From contig JAMWBK010000001.1 in NCBI GenBank assembly GCA_029953675.1, positions 2,145,001-2,209,000 of the forward strand: a stretch of 64,000 bases of DNA, written 5' to 3'. The stretch is from Rhodosorus marinus. Its lineage: Eukaryota; Rhodophyta; Stylonematophyceae; Stylonematales; Stylonemataceae. Positions 47,222 through 58,200 of the stretch are shown here, piece after piece. How positions within the stretch are numbered: the first letter of the stretch is position 1; each line of letters starts with the position of its first letter. Both the position numbers and the translations under genes were made by a program. Under the pieces are notes generated by a model that saw only the letters and a program-made list of their open reading frames with translations, had not been told where the DNA came from and did no database searches.

Positions 47222-50200
47222 ATATGATTTTTTCTACTCAAAACGTTTCTCTAGCTCAAAACAGCGAACAGCGATAGCACGCTCGCCCTCTCTCCCTGGC
47301 CCTTCCCTTGACAACTCCCCACCCACCGATTACCCTGTTTATTGTAAGTCCGTAAGAGAATCACTGCTGGAGTTTCGTGCGAAGCTTGGTGTCGAAAAGA
47401 CTAGCGTAGGATGCAAGCTCGCAACCTTGCTTTTGCTAGATTCCTGTTCGAAATCGTAGGCTGCTGGAAAGTAAATCTCTGCTTTTGCTTGCGGAAGTGA
47501 TGCTTCTCGGAGGAAACATCTCAGAAAGACTCCTTGAGCTACTTCCAGTCTACTGTTAGTTGTTTAACTCGCAATATTGTGATGGATTCAAAGTCCATGT
47601 CATTTGGGTATGGTCGGGCTTTCGTTCTAGAGAGATGCGAGGAAAGTTCCAAAATGCATGAACCGACTGAAAGTGTCCCAGTGGGCAGCCGCCGACGAGC
47701 AGCAGTCCGTACTCAATATGTTGCCGCGGATCTGGACAACCTGGTCTCCGATGTCCAACCAACAAGGTTACAATTCAGATGCTTCTCGAATTTCTATTCA
47801 ATGGAAGTAGATTTCGATGAGTTCTGAGTTACGCAAGCAAATGTGGTGATGAGCATTCTGATCTTCGTTTCTACAGCATCAATCCTAGCGAAGAGTTCAC
47901 CCTCGAGATACTATAAGAATGTTGGATCCCGTACTGTCAGATCTGTTGACGTTGTTCAATGCTTCGCTCGAGAGGCGCTAGAAACAGGATTGATTAAAAA
48001 CTGGGCACTATTTCTCTCAGTAATCCGTGTCCGTCGAGACCTTGTTCAGGATTCATTCTCTCGTTGTCCGCCGTGTGCAGCCCACGGCTGATAGGGAAGG
48101 GAAAGCAACCAGGGCTTCGTCGGGCCTGCTGCATGCAGTGATTTGTTGAGATCATTGAGCTAGATGGATGCGTGAAACCACAGGCACCCACAGATAGGCT
48201 TCTTGCCATGTCGGGTGCCATCATCTCTCCGAACGAGTTCTGCAAGGTCATCTTGTAACTGTTCATGCCATTCTGAGAAGCTCACTCCCTCCCCCAGCTC
48301 AGGCCGAAGTTCAGTATAGCCGGTGTCAATATTCCGGACGAGGTAGGGTCCTTACGTGGTCTTGAAACCAACTATAGCGAGGCTACTGAATATCAACGCC
48401 GGAAATCTGAGCGCAAGGCCCCTGACCAAGCTACAGCGCGAGGAAATTGGTTCTGCTTTGGTTGCGGATGTCAAAATTGAGTCAAGACTGCGCAACCTCA
48501 ACGCCGGAAATTGGAGCGTAAAAGCCCTGGCCAAACGACAGCGCGAGCAAGTTGTTCTGCGCAGTTTCGGATGAATTGTGTCAGGATTGTGTTATCTAAA
48601 CCGTCCCGCGATTTAAGTTTATGACATTTACCTTCTAGCACTGATGGACATCATGCCTCTACTGAGCTCGCGAGCCTAGAGCATTCCGGGTTCATGAATT
48701 TGATCTCCGCGAGTATTCAAAAATACTCCTCCAGCGCTGGTTTCTTCAGCAGCAGTAGCGAGTAAACAACGTTTCAGGGGGTACAGTCTACCTACTGTAT
48801 TCTGACATTCGAAAGCTGAAGAACAAGTATGTTGAACGTTAAAAAAGGCAAACGCAAGACTGGTCGGTCAGTCACGTAGAAAAGCCGGCGAGGGAAAAAA
48901 AAATTACCTCTCGCATTTCAACACGCTCGGCATTCTCCAGATCAAGTGGACTTTGCCGCGTGGACGTCAAGCCGCCACTTGGAGGGGAGGGAGGATGGCG
49001 GGGCGGAATTCCGAGCCTGACGGTACGGCCAAGAAGCTCCTCATCGACTATTGCGGGAATTCCAAAACAGGAAACGCGAAAACAAGACGACACCGTCCAC
49101 TGCCTAGGGTCGAGAGCGAAAAACACAGAATTGAAAGCCGCGACAGAGAACCAGCAAGTTTTACTCAAGACGATCGCGAAAGTCCAGACAACCATCTCAA
49201 CCATCGTAGTACCGTAGTTCAGTGATTTCGTTTTCTGAGGTGCTTAACACGCCCTCAACGTCCACGAAACTGGAAACTCATACCCCAGCTGGAACCTACT
49301 GGACATCGACCGACTCTAAGCATTCAGCAAGGTGACTAAAATATGGCAGAAACATTATTATTTTAACAATCCAATCCTCCACTTATTTTCCTGAGCTAAT
49401 CACCTCTGACCAATAATAATTTAAACACGTGTCCTATTTATTACAAAAATAGGATCAAATCAAATATATTAACTTTTGTCTTGTTTAAGAAATATACTGG
49501 CCAAATCGGGTTTGGTTGGTTGGTTCGTTCAGTCCCCACCCCCAACCCCTCCCCGAATTTTGTTTTTAAAAACAATCCCTTGGGAGAGCAAATCTGGTCG
49601 TTAGACCAATGTTCCAATGGCCAGAGTTTCTTGATTTTTTGTTTGTTAGGCTTTTCCGGCGCGATTTTACGAATTCAGAAATAAATAAACAAAACAGAAA
49701 CTGACCAAAAAAACAACAAAAAAACACCACCACCCCCCAAAAAACAAAAAATATTTCGTTTTACCAAACAACACCAATCTCTTTTAGATTTATTTCAAAA
49801 ATGGGAAGCTATCTGGGAGGACACGAATATTGAAAAATATAAATTTTATAGAAGAATTTCCGATGACGTGGGTGGAATGTTAAAAAATTTAGATACGTTG
49901 ATATTTGAATTAAAGTAATTTTAACCTATAATTGGGTGGTAGATGTAATTTTTTCATTTATTAAATATAGAGTATGAATTCTTATTCGCGATGAGAGTTT
50001 TTATCGTCTTTTCTTTTGGTGGATGAGGTTGAAGATGATGAAGATGGAGAGAACGGTTCGACATTTGGTTAGTTGTTTGGTTTGGCTTTGGCTTGCTTTC
50101 CTCCTCCCCCCCCCCCTTCTTTCCCTTCCCTTCTGGTCCTCGGGGCATCATAGAGATTTTGGATCTTCGCTAGTGCTTGTGAAGGGGTTGGAAGAGGATG

Positions 50201-50701
50201 GTGAAGTAAAGCTTTGTGGTTCGGTCTGCTTCCTACGCTTTTACCCTCTCTCTCTACCACACCCCCCCTCCGCCCCCCACCGCCAAAGGATGTCATCAGA
50301 TGGATTTTGATGAATGGGGGAAGGTGGGAAGTGCTTAGGGTTTGGAAACAGATGGTTAAGCAAAAACTTTGCTGAGTGTGACGTTTTGGCGGTGTTGTTG
50401 CTTATCCAAAGTCCTTTCACCGCGTGGTGCTCCCCGATCAAGATAGAGATGTGCGTTTGTTTTTGTTTTTTTGTGCTTTTTCCATCACCTGCGATGAAGG
50501 GCTTACCAGGGACAGGCCCTGGATCGCACTGGATAGTGCGCCTGTGCGTGGATAGATTTCACTTTTCGGTGCTGAGAGGGAAACGCAAGTGAACACCCCA
50601 AAACGCAGTATTTAATCGGTTCATGAATTGCATGCGTGAACGGTGTTGGGAGAGCACTTTACTAATGCGCCTTTATCTTAGGTAGGCAGGGAGGGAGTGA
50701 G
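47222..50701. other. Long intergenic region
   Basis: From 47222 to 49230 composition is mixed; frames up to about 110 codons exist on both strands but none resembles a known family. A two-copy 108-bp repeat lies at 48382-48560. From 49330 to 50000 it is AT-rich. From 50095 to 50290 there are C-runs, and 50300-50700 holds the flank of the thioredoxin-fold gene. I cannot support a gene here. Confidence 0.5.
48382..48565. repeat. Two-copy imperfect tandem duplication, 108-bp spacing
   Basis: TCAACGCCGGAAAT at about 48393 and 48501 and CAGCGCGAG at about 48434 and 48540 keep the same spacing. A short frame runs through both copies, giving a repeated NAGN-x2-S-x4-L pattern. Confidence 0.6.
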
Positions 50702-51361
50702 ATGGTAGACTGGAGTAAGGGGCGTGAAGTTAATAGGTGGATCACTCTGTTCAAGAAAATGGCAGAGCCTCTTTGTTTCGTTATGCCCGCGCTGCCGAAT
50801 CTGCGTGGTGGAAATACGGGGACGGAAGAGCTGCTGAAGAGGGGTTCTTCGGTGGTCATTGCCGTGTCAGGCAGGTCCACCCAGTAAGTGCTAGAATTCC
50901 GACCTGTTCGTTCGAAGTTGAAAACCATGGACCGTCCGCCTGACATGTAAATGTGTCTCTACTCCCACAGGAAGTTTGCTGAGAGCTGGCTGTCTCAACT
51001 GAAAGAACAAGTGCCGGAGGCGACCTACGTTGCGGTTGCTGATCTTTCAACAGTTCCCGGGCTTCTCAAGCCTGCTGTTGTCAAAGTCTTGAGGTCGACC
51101 ATTCCAGAGGATCCTTCTTGTCCACTGCTGTTAGACACACGCGGACACTTCAAAAAAGTGTACAGCAACACTCAAAACACAGCTTCCTTGTTTGTTGTCG
51201 ACAAACGCGGCAATCTACTGTTGCACAAGGAGGCAAAAGATCCTAGTCCTTCCGACTTCGACGAGGTTGTTGCGGCCATACAGAAGTCGAACGGGTTTCT
51301 CGGCCCGCTACTAGAAAATCTGTCTAGCTCACTGTCTTCTTCCTCAAGTCTTAAGCTCTAG
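50702..51361 (+). CDS. Thioredoxin-fold protein without CxxC (ATP10/peroxiredoxin-like), two exons
   Basis: The exons are 50702-50883 and 50971-51361 (donor GTAAGT, acceptor CCCACAG, phase 2); the product has 190 residues. The order of elements is that of a thioredoxin-like fold: FVMPALPNLRGGNTGTEELL, SSVVIAVSGRSTQKFAESWL, TYVAVADLSTVPGLL, LLLDTRGHFKKVY and ASLFVVDKRGNLLLHKEA. No Cys-x2-Cys is present, and the position after the first strand is SGRS. Families with this layout include bacterial YtfJ-like and mitochondrial ATP10-like proteins; either would fit, and I cannot decide. An in-frame ATG at 50762 gives a shorter start. The C terminus is serine-rich. Confidence 0.68.
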
Positions 51362-51468
51362 CCAGATCGCACGCTGCCTCCCGGTTTGCGTATAAATGTA
51401 CATATGGGCTGCTTGCTTCCCGTGAGTGCTTGTACTACTGGACTACTAGCCCGCTGCACAAGAAAGCT

Positions 51469-51474
51469 AATAAA
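51469..51474 (+). terminator. Candidate polyadenylation signal
   Basis: AATAAA, 108 bp after the stop of the thioredoxin-fold gene. Confidence 0.45.
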
Positions 51475-51830
51475 TGAAAGACGTGGATTAGAAGCTCAGC
51501 AAGTGTAGCCACTCGGAAGGCTTTCACGGTTAGTTCGGTCAGCCTTGGCAAAAGGCATCTACTGCGTCCCTGCGCGCGAAGCATGAATCCCACGGGCTGT
51601 ACTCAAGCGCGGAAGCTCCTCGTTGAGTGTCGGAACTGGCGTCGCCGATGGTGTCTGGGTATCCAGGTTCTAGAACGGATGTGGTGGGTGGCGAACTGTC
51701 TAACCTTGTGGACAAAGACTCATTCCAGTTGCGACTATGACAGTCCAGTACTGTAACCTTAGTTCAAAAGTTGTTCTCTTCTTTAAATATTTCACACGTT
51801 CTGCTTAGTGAGCTGAAAAAGTCGTTGCCG
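51475..51830. other. Intergenic between convergent genes
   Basis: About 360 bp of shared 3' flank; nothing recognised. Confidence 0.5.
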
Positions 51831-52496
51831 CTATACATGGCACGGAGTTTTCGAGTAGTGGGCTCCTCCGCATTTCGAGCACCGTACGGTGCGTGGCTTT
51901 CTGTACGGTTCAAAGTCTTCAACTTGCTCGACACGTTCTTTCCGTTTTTTACGGATGTTTTTACTAGGAAATTCGTGCTGTTGAACCTGAGCGGTTTGTG
52001 AGCTGCACGTCCGACTGTTATGTCCATGTTCATGACACCGCGAGCACGTTACGCGCCTACTGGAGTTCGGCTTGGCCGCTATTTGCCTCTCCTTCCTCAG
52101 CTTTGTAAGAATATGCCAAGCAGTTCTGTACGGAACAGTCATCCCATGACTGTACCTAATAGAGCTGATAACATCATTAGGCGTCGCATCTTCGACATTT
52201 TCAAGAACGTAAATTGCCTCCTGCACCAGCCCCTCATGCCCGACCTTCGCCTTGGCAGAGCAGAACGGGTGATGCGGTTTGTACTTGATCAATCGAGCCC
52301 CACCACCATACATCGAAGTTAAATTCATATGAAATTGACACCTCCCATCCTTATCCTCTTTCCTCGAAGGACACTGAATCGCAAACCTTTTCTTATCGCT
52401 CGAGACAACGTAGTAGGCCACTTCGTACTCAAAGCAGTATCGCTTAATGGCCTTTTTGCCTTCACCTACGTCCTTAAACGTCTCTCCAATTCTCAT
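51831..52496 (-). CDS. MuDR-type DNA-binding domain plus two zinc knuckles; possible domesticated transposase fragment
   Basis: A single exon codes 221 residues from the ATG at 52496. Residues 1-75 match the N-terminal domain of MuDR/MULE transposases: GETFKDVGEGKKAIKRYCFE, then YYVVSSDKKRFAIQCPSR, then CQFHMNLTSMYGGGARLIKY. A helical part follows (NDVISSIRYSHGMTVPYRTA). Instead of the DDE catalytic domain come two CCHC-like knuckles: CSRCHEHGHNSRTC (about 150-163) and CSKCGGAHYSKTPC at the end, separated by a basic linker (KNIRKKRKER). The frame is intact, without stops or frameshifts, which is unlike the other mobile-element remnants here. Its own 5' flank has the C-rich plus strand (52590-52660) and AT-rich island seen at host genes. 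This suggests a host protein derived from a Mutator-like element; a small non-autonomous element is the alternative. Confidence 0.78.
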   Translation of the reverse strand: MRIGETFKDVGEGKKAIKRYCFEYEVAYYVVSSDKKRFAIQCPSRKEDKDGRCQFHMNLTSMYGGGARLIKYKPHHPFCSAKAKVGHEGLVQEAIYVLENVEDATPNDVISSIRYSHGMTVPYRTAWHILTKLRKERQIAAKPNSSRRVTCSRCHEHGHNSRTCSSQTAQVQQHEFPSKNIRKKRKERVEQVEDFEPYRKPRTVRCSKCGGAHYSKTPCHV

Positions 52497-53352
52497 CTTG
52501 TACCAATGAACAGTCCATTCATAGTCATAGGAATTAAAACCTCGAAAACTGTTAAAAACAACTTACTCCATCAGAGGCAAAGTCCAATCCCTGGTTTCCC
52601 ACCCCCCTTTTCCTCCCCAAAAGTGCCCTTTCACCTCCTTCCCCAGAAAACTGATCGGCCAAACCCGTCTTTCTCCTTCAGTATTTAAGAATAGGCAAAT
52701 TATTAAAAACTTTACATACAAACGTTGAAAGCATGGTATAAAACGCCTTATTATTATCGTAAATTTACATAAAATAAAAAGCTAAGAGCCCCACCGGCGC
52801 GCGCTTTTTTTGAAATTAAATAGGTATGTTTTGATATAAATTAAGGTCATTCTATTGATTATAGAAGTAAGAGTCTATTCTTAGGGTGAGCTGGGGACAA
52901 AAGAAGCGTGCGCTCTTGAGCCTTTCCCGGTTTTTTTGGCTCGGGTCGCGCGAGGACATTCGGGATCCTTTCACTATTGGTTCCTGTCCAGGTGTCCATT
53001 GTCGGCAATCACCTCAGTGTAACCATGGTAGTTTAGATATGTGAGCATCTTGGACTTCCATCACCCGAATGCTGACCTGTTCCCTTCTCTGCCCGAAGAA
53101 AGGTTCAGGCATCCCGCCACCCTCCTTTTGCTTCCCTCGCCAATGTAGGCACCCTCTCCACACTCAGGACATAAGGGCAAAAAAAAGCAATTGCCGTAGC
53201 GGCTGACACCACGTTCAGGAATACTCCCAGCCCTCACATATTTGGTGCCTTCTTCAGCTAGCAATTACAGTATCTTCGTCAACTCAACCGGGGGTAAGCC
53301 GGAAAAGTAGAGAGCCACAAGGAGCGGCTTGAAACAAGGATCGATAGCGGTA

Positions 53353-53396
53353 TCCACATGCACGTGAACGAGATTCGTCCACATGCACGTGAACGA
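53353..53396. repeat. Direct repeat with CACGTG cores
   Basis: The 19-mer TCCACATGCACGTGAACGA occurs twice, at 53353 and 53378, each holding the palindrome CACGTG. GAGATTCG between the copies and CGAATCTC after the second form an inverted pair. Confidence 0.8.
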
Positions 53397-53850
53397 ATCT
53401 CGCAGGCGTCTACAAACCTGCACGGATAGATTTCGTTTCGGTGTGCGAGTCTAGTGCATTTATCAGAGACTTCCGGTCTGTACACACGCTCTTAGCTTCG
53501 TGTCGTGGCCAACGGCGCGTTGTGGTGTGAAGCGCGTAGCATTCGACTTCAGCGTTTCCGAATCGGAATCAGAATCAGAATTGGTTTATTCGGAGGCCAA
53601 GGTACCTGCATGAAGTAAGTACTTTAGAAAGGGCGAGAAAGCTAACCTCCAAAATCAAGGCAGCATTATGGCACCGTAGCTCTGTTGTTCTCAGAATAGT
53701 TGGTCTGATAAACGCACTTGTCACGTTCTGAAGTTCGATACCCGGCCCAAGGGGTCGACCACAGGCTAAAGAACGACCAGTGGAGAGCAATGCAGCTGCT
53801 TTGCTTGATGCAGAAATAGTAAATCATTCGGAGGAGACAGTGCATCCACG

Positions 53851-54264
53851 CTACGCCGAAGACGGGAGGAGAACTGCTGCTGGAGGAGCTGTGTGTTCGT
53901 TTGAAATCGAACCTTTGGGAAGGATTTGACATAGAATAGGACATGGATTGGACAGATTTGGGATCGGGCTCGGTGTGTGTCGGGTGGAGGTAGTGGTGAC
54001 TGAACTGAGAGAAAGCAGTGCCTTAGGAGCGTAGTGCATCTTGGACATGAATACAGAGCAAAAACCGGGGGTATGGTGATCTGCTGGTGCTTGTGTTCCA
54101 TGGAGCTGGGTTTTTATACACTGCGTGGAGTGCAGCGCCTCGAGAGGACTGGCCTCCAGAGGTTCAATTGCTGCTGGGTAAACTGGTGGGATTGGAATGT
54201 TTCCTTGCCCAATGAAAGGTCCAAGACTCAGCAGGCGGGAAGAAAACAAGGCAAAATCTGCCAT
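53851..54264 (-). CDS. Weak candidate, 137-codon open frame, unknown
   Basis: The ATG-started frame (MADFALFSSRLLSLGPFIGQ) is rich in Pro, Ser and Thr. Its position below a C-rich plus-strand stretch (54540-54640) would fit the promoter layout seen elsewhere. No family was recognised, and an overlapping frame of similar size reduces confidence. Confidence 0.2.
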   Translation of the reverse strand: MADFALFSSRLLSLGPFIGQGNIPIPPVYPAAIEPLEASPLEALHSTQCIKTQLHGTQAPADHHTPGFCSVFMSKMHYAPKALLSLSSVTTTSTRHTPSPIPNLSNPCPILCQILPKGSISNEHTAPPAAVLLPSSA

Positions 54265-55275
54265 AATCAAAAAACATTAATCAAAGAGGGATTCTCGCGT
54301 ATACATCAAGAACACACTCTGCCAAGGTACTACTAGCCCTATGCGTCCTCTGAAATGCTGTCCAATGCTCTGGTGCGCTCTATCGGGTTTTGGCAGCATG
54401 ACGATACGGTAGGAAAAACTCCGTTTCGTTCCAATCTGTTCCGTCACAACACCAATCGCAATGAAAGCGGTCGACGCGATTCAGTCTGGACTTATCAACC
54501 CTTCCTCTCCCATCTACTCTAGCGCTAGTAGGCTAAAAAGCAATCCACAGCACCACGCCCCTCAAAAAACCCCATCGTTCCCACCACTGCTGAACAGCAC
54601 CGCCACCAAACACCCTCTCCCAGAGCTCTCCCTACTCTAGATCAAAACGCTCCCAAAAAAAGGCTTGTAAACGGGTCTAATAGTTCAAAAACTTTGCCAC
54701 AATCGTATTGTCAGTACATAATTTATGTTGAGAAGATATCTAATTTATGCACATTTTTCTACAACACAGATATTTTTTTTGTTCGTTAGGACAGTCTGTC
54801 CATTCAATGGTCTAATATAAAGAATAGTCATTCATAAAATAAAACCCTTAGCTTCTATTGGAAAGAAATAGTGCCTATATAAACCTAGAAATTGAATATT
54901 TAGATTATTGTGGTTTAGAATTAGGAGTGTTACACGAGCGTAGGTGGGCGTTGGTGTCCCTCTAAACGGGGAACCGTGAGGAGGACACGATTAACAGGAG
55001 AATGTAAGTTTTGATGGCGGTTTTTAAAGCTTTTTCGGGGACTAGTTGGATGTATTTGAGAGCGGCAGGTGAGAGCAATTTCTTGAGACTTGTTGGTGGT
55101 TTTTCTTTGGGGGAAGGGGGAGAGGCAGAAGACTTGGAGCTAGTGATAAGAATCCAAGGTTTTTTTTTTTTTTTGGTGCGTGGTTTTTGGAATGAGAGGG
55201 CTGTGACTGGATTTGCAGAAAAGTGAAACGAGGAAGGGTTAAGTTTTGCTGTTGTAAAAAGCAAAACAAATTAGG

Positions 55276-56375
55276 ATGACGGCGAATGGGAACTCATCGG
55301 CTGATCCATCTACGGTGCCGTCCTCAAGGAAAAAGTCTGAGATCAACTTCGACCTGCTTAAGGAGACGCTTCCTTCAGATGTGGATCCCAAACTCGTGGA
55401 TGAGATGAGGGGCCTGTTGAAGCAGCACACGGACCTGTCCTCTGTTGAGCAGAAGTGGTTGGATGACAACTGCCTGCGAAGATACTTGCGTGCGAGGAAG
55501 ATGGACGTGAAGAAGGCTTATAAAATGCTGGCGGAGACCATTAAGTGGAGAAGAAGTTTTGGCGTGGAGGGCCTGCTCTTGGGGGATTTGCAGACAGTCA
55601 AGAAGGAATCAGAGACCGGGAAGACATACGTTAGAGGTAACGACCAGACGGGCAGAGCTGTGCTCTACATGAAGCCAAGGAACCAGAATTCCAAGGAAAC
55701 CAAGGGACAGCTACAACAGCTGGTACGATATTTGACCGGCGCAGATCAATTGTAGTTTCAGCAAACTCTCCTGGAACCTGGCTGACTATCCCTTGTTGGC
55801 AGGTATACACTCTTGAGCGTGCCAGAGGTGAGTCTATCCCACCCCAGGAGAAGATCACCTTGCTCCTGGACTTCAAGGGATATTCTATGAAGAACGCTCC
55901 AAGCGTGAAGACAATGCGCGAGACTTTGAACATCCTCCAGGTATATCTCCTAGCGAGCGCGCGATTCTAGAGATTTTACCGTCACTGAGTGCTGACTTTC
56001 TTATCTCGGTTTCTCTACCGGTCCCTGATATAGAACCACTATCCCGAGACTTTGGGTATCGCCGTATGCATAGAAGCACCTGCGCTTTTCTCTACAATGT
56101 ACAAAATGATCAAACCCTTCATTGACCCGGACACGGCGAAGAAAATTCAGTTCGTCAGCAAAACGAAAGGCTTCAAGGAGGACTCCAAGGCTAAAAGGTT
56201 TATGGAAGGTCTCTTCAACAAGGAAACGGTACGCTTTGTATTCTACAAATAACATATTTCTTAAGATATACTCTGACCCTCCGTGGATTTTGGTATAAAC
56301 ATCTAGCTGGAGACCGAGTTTGGAGGCTCCGATCCAGAGCCTTACAGCAACGAAAAGTACTTTGCAGAAAGGTGA
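55276..56375 (+). CDS. SEC14/CRAL-TRIO lipid-transfer protein, four exons
   Basis: The exons are 55276-55722, 55803-55940, 56034-56228 and 56307-56375, with donors GTACGA, GTATAT and GTACGC, all phase 0; the product has 282 residues. The CRAL-TRIO N-terminal part is LRRYLRARKMDVKKAYKMLA. The lipid-binding domain follows: DQTGRAVLYMKPRNQNSKET, then LLLDFKGYSMKNAPSVKTMR, then LNILQ-NHYPETLGIAVCIEA (across junction 2), and FIDPDTAKKIQFVSK. The closing segment is ETLETEFGGSDPEPYSNEKY. SEC14 proteins exchange phosphatidylinositol and other lipids between membranes. The N terminus is a short Ser/Asn-rich tail; no GOLD or other extra domain is present, so it is a minimal SEC14. Confidence 0.95.
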
Positions 56376-56651
56376 GGTGGACAACCGCTGTTGAACACTA
56401 CCCGTAACAGGCAACCGCGATGAGTGGCTCAAGAAAATGTCTAACCCTATTGCAACTCCTCGGAACAGGTTCGTACCGGAGTACATGAGGTAGATTGACA
56501 TGAGCGATTCGCAAGGCTGCAAAACTACGGTGAAACCCTCCGGCTGGCCTGATCCAGCCCAAGGTCATCTCTTGCCTGCAGGTCTTCCCACGATGGAACA
56601 CTATATCCCTCGTAAAATTACTTATTAAGATCATAGGAACGCCGCGTGCTG

Positions 56652-58127
56652 TCATCTTGACGAAGCTCTCCCTTTTCGGCTGGCTTGCTTTGACGAAGCA
56701 GTCTTCCGTTGGTGACTTTTTCCGGAGTTCGCGGAAGTGTCTGTTATCTTTGACTTAGGATCACCTTTCTGCTTGGACTCAGAACCAGCCCTTGACGAAG
56801 GCTTCTTTGATTCGATAGTATGCTTTGCCTTCGCAAGAGACTTAGCCTTTGGACCACCATTCGCCTTTGAGTCAACCTTCGCTCTTTTGGATTTCTTCGG
56901 CCGGGATATGGTCTCAGCCTCAGGCGCACCCTTCTTGAGTACTAATGGTTTGGTCGCACCAGTTGGGCTGAGCCGTTTCAAGGGCGCAGGTTGTATGTCC
57001 AGCGTACCCCCTTCCGGTTTTGTTGGAGCGATCGTCCCAGCGGGAGAGAGCTGGACGGGTTGTCGTTGACCGCCATAGACTAGCTTCGAATTTTCCACTG
57101 GGCTTGAGGGCACCGGCGACGCCCACGGGGCAGCGACCCACGTCATTCCAGGAACTTGAAGAACAGACTGATAGGCCAGCGGGATGAGTGGCACCGAAGG
57201 CGTGACGGGATTCGCCGAAGCGGTAGCCTTGTTTCCACTCTTGTCATCTTCCTTCCTCGCTGGAGCTGGTTGCACTGCCCTCGGTGTAAGGACTGTTCTC
57301 GGACTCGGTCCAGGCTGGATCGGGGTATCAGCACTCATGAGGCGCTGCTGTTTTGGAAAACAGAAAAAAATGGAGGAATGTTCTCTCATGTATTAGCTAG
57401 GGCTTCTAGCAGCTGTAGGGTTTTTCGCAACGGAAGAGGCGACTCTCCTGTCAAACTCACCAAAGGGGGAAATGCGTTTTCCGGCTGTTGGATGAAAATG
57501 GGCGTGTTGGCAGTTTGGACTCCGTTCCTCTGCTCAATGCTCCCCTGCTTACCGCTTTCCGGGGTCAACGAAGCTATTCGTACCAGTCCAGGCACGGGTA
57601 GTTTTGCCGTGATCGTTTGCCCGAGTGGTTTCGGCGCCATCGAAGTCGCTTTCGAGCCAGGTTTCGGACTCTTCTCAGTCTCCTTAACCCCAGTCGTTTT
57701 CCCATGAGATTTCATGTGCGAGGAGAGAGAGCTCTTCCATTTAAACGATTTAGCACAGTCTGGTACATCGCACTTGTACGGGGTTTCTCCAGTGTGCATC
57801 CTTCTATGCGCCTGCAAAGCATAAAAGCCGAAATCGTTCCTTAGTACTAGCCTGACGATTCGACGCTATGCTACAATTGCAAGATGCGATTCTGAATTCT
57901 GCGTCTCGTACCTTGAGATTCGACAACCTCTCAAACTTCTTCGGACATTTATCACAGTTGTGTACAGAAGCGCCATTATCCTTCTCAACTTCCTCACCCA
58001 CCAACGAAGATTCCCCCTCGGCCGGCAAACTCGGCTCAACCACTTGAACATTCACCATAACGTCCGTACCCTCCTTAACTGCCTCCGGGGCCTCCTTCTT
58101 GCCCCCTACCTTTCCCCACCAAACCAT
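56652..58127 (-). CDS. C2H2 zinc-finger protein with two fingers and a basic tail, three exons
   Basis: The exons are 57912-58127, 57461-57811 and 56652-57347, with donors GTACGA and GTGAGT, all phase 0; the product has 420 residues. Finger 1 is [21 protein letters not shown], its helix formed by the first splice. It is joined by the classic TGETPYKC linker to finger 2, [19 protein letters not shown]. The region before the fingers is acidic ([13 protein letters not shown]). After them come 300 residues of low complexity, first Pro/Thr/Ala-rich and then Lys/Ser-rich ([14 protein letters not shown] onward), ending KGRASSR. It is likely a nuclear DNA-binding regulator with a basic nuclear-localisation tail. 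Target genes are unknown. Two fingers alone usually give limited DNA specificity. Confidence 0.88.
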
Positions 58128-58167
58128 AATATCAACCAGTAACGACTATCAGACATCACGCCCTCCC

Positions 58168-58200
<33 letters not shown>

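Larger units (their letters stand above)
52497..55275. other. Intergenic region with AT-rich islands; one weak candidate
   Basis: AT-rich at 52690-52880 and 54700-54930. Mixed sequence from 52900 to 54500 contains a G-box-like direct repeat (53353-53396). A purine-rich tract lies at 54980-55200 before the SEC14 start. A weak minus-strand candidate is listed at 53851-54264. Confidence 0.5.

Noticed and set aside
48872-49225. Overlapping frames of 85-110 codons on both strands
   Set aside because: The longest coil-like plus-strand frame lacks an ATG, and neither strand shows a conserved motif or splice partners.
54962-55269. Minus-strand frames with Pro/Lys/Ser-rich text
   Set aside because: Antisense of the purine-rich upstream tract of the SEC14 gene.
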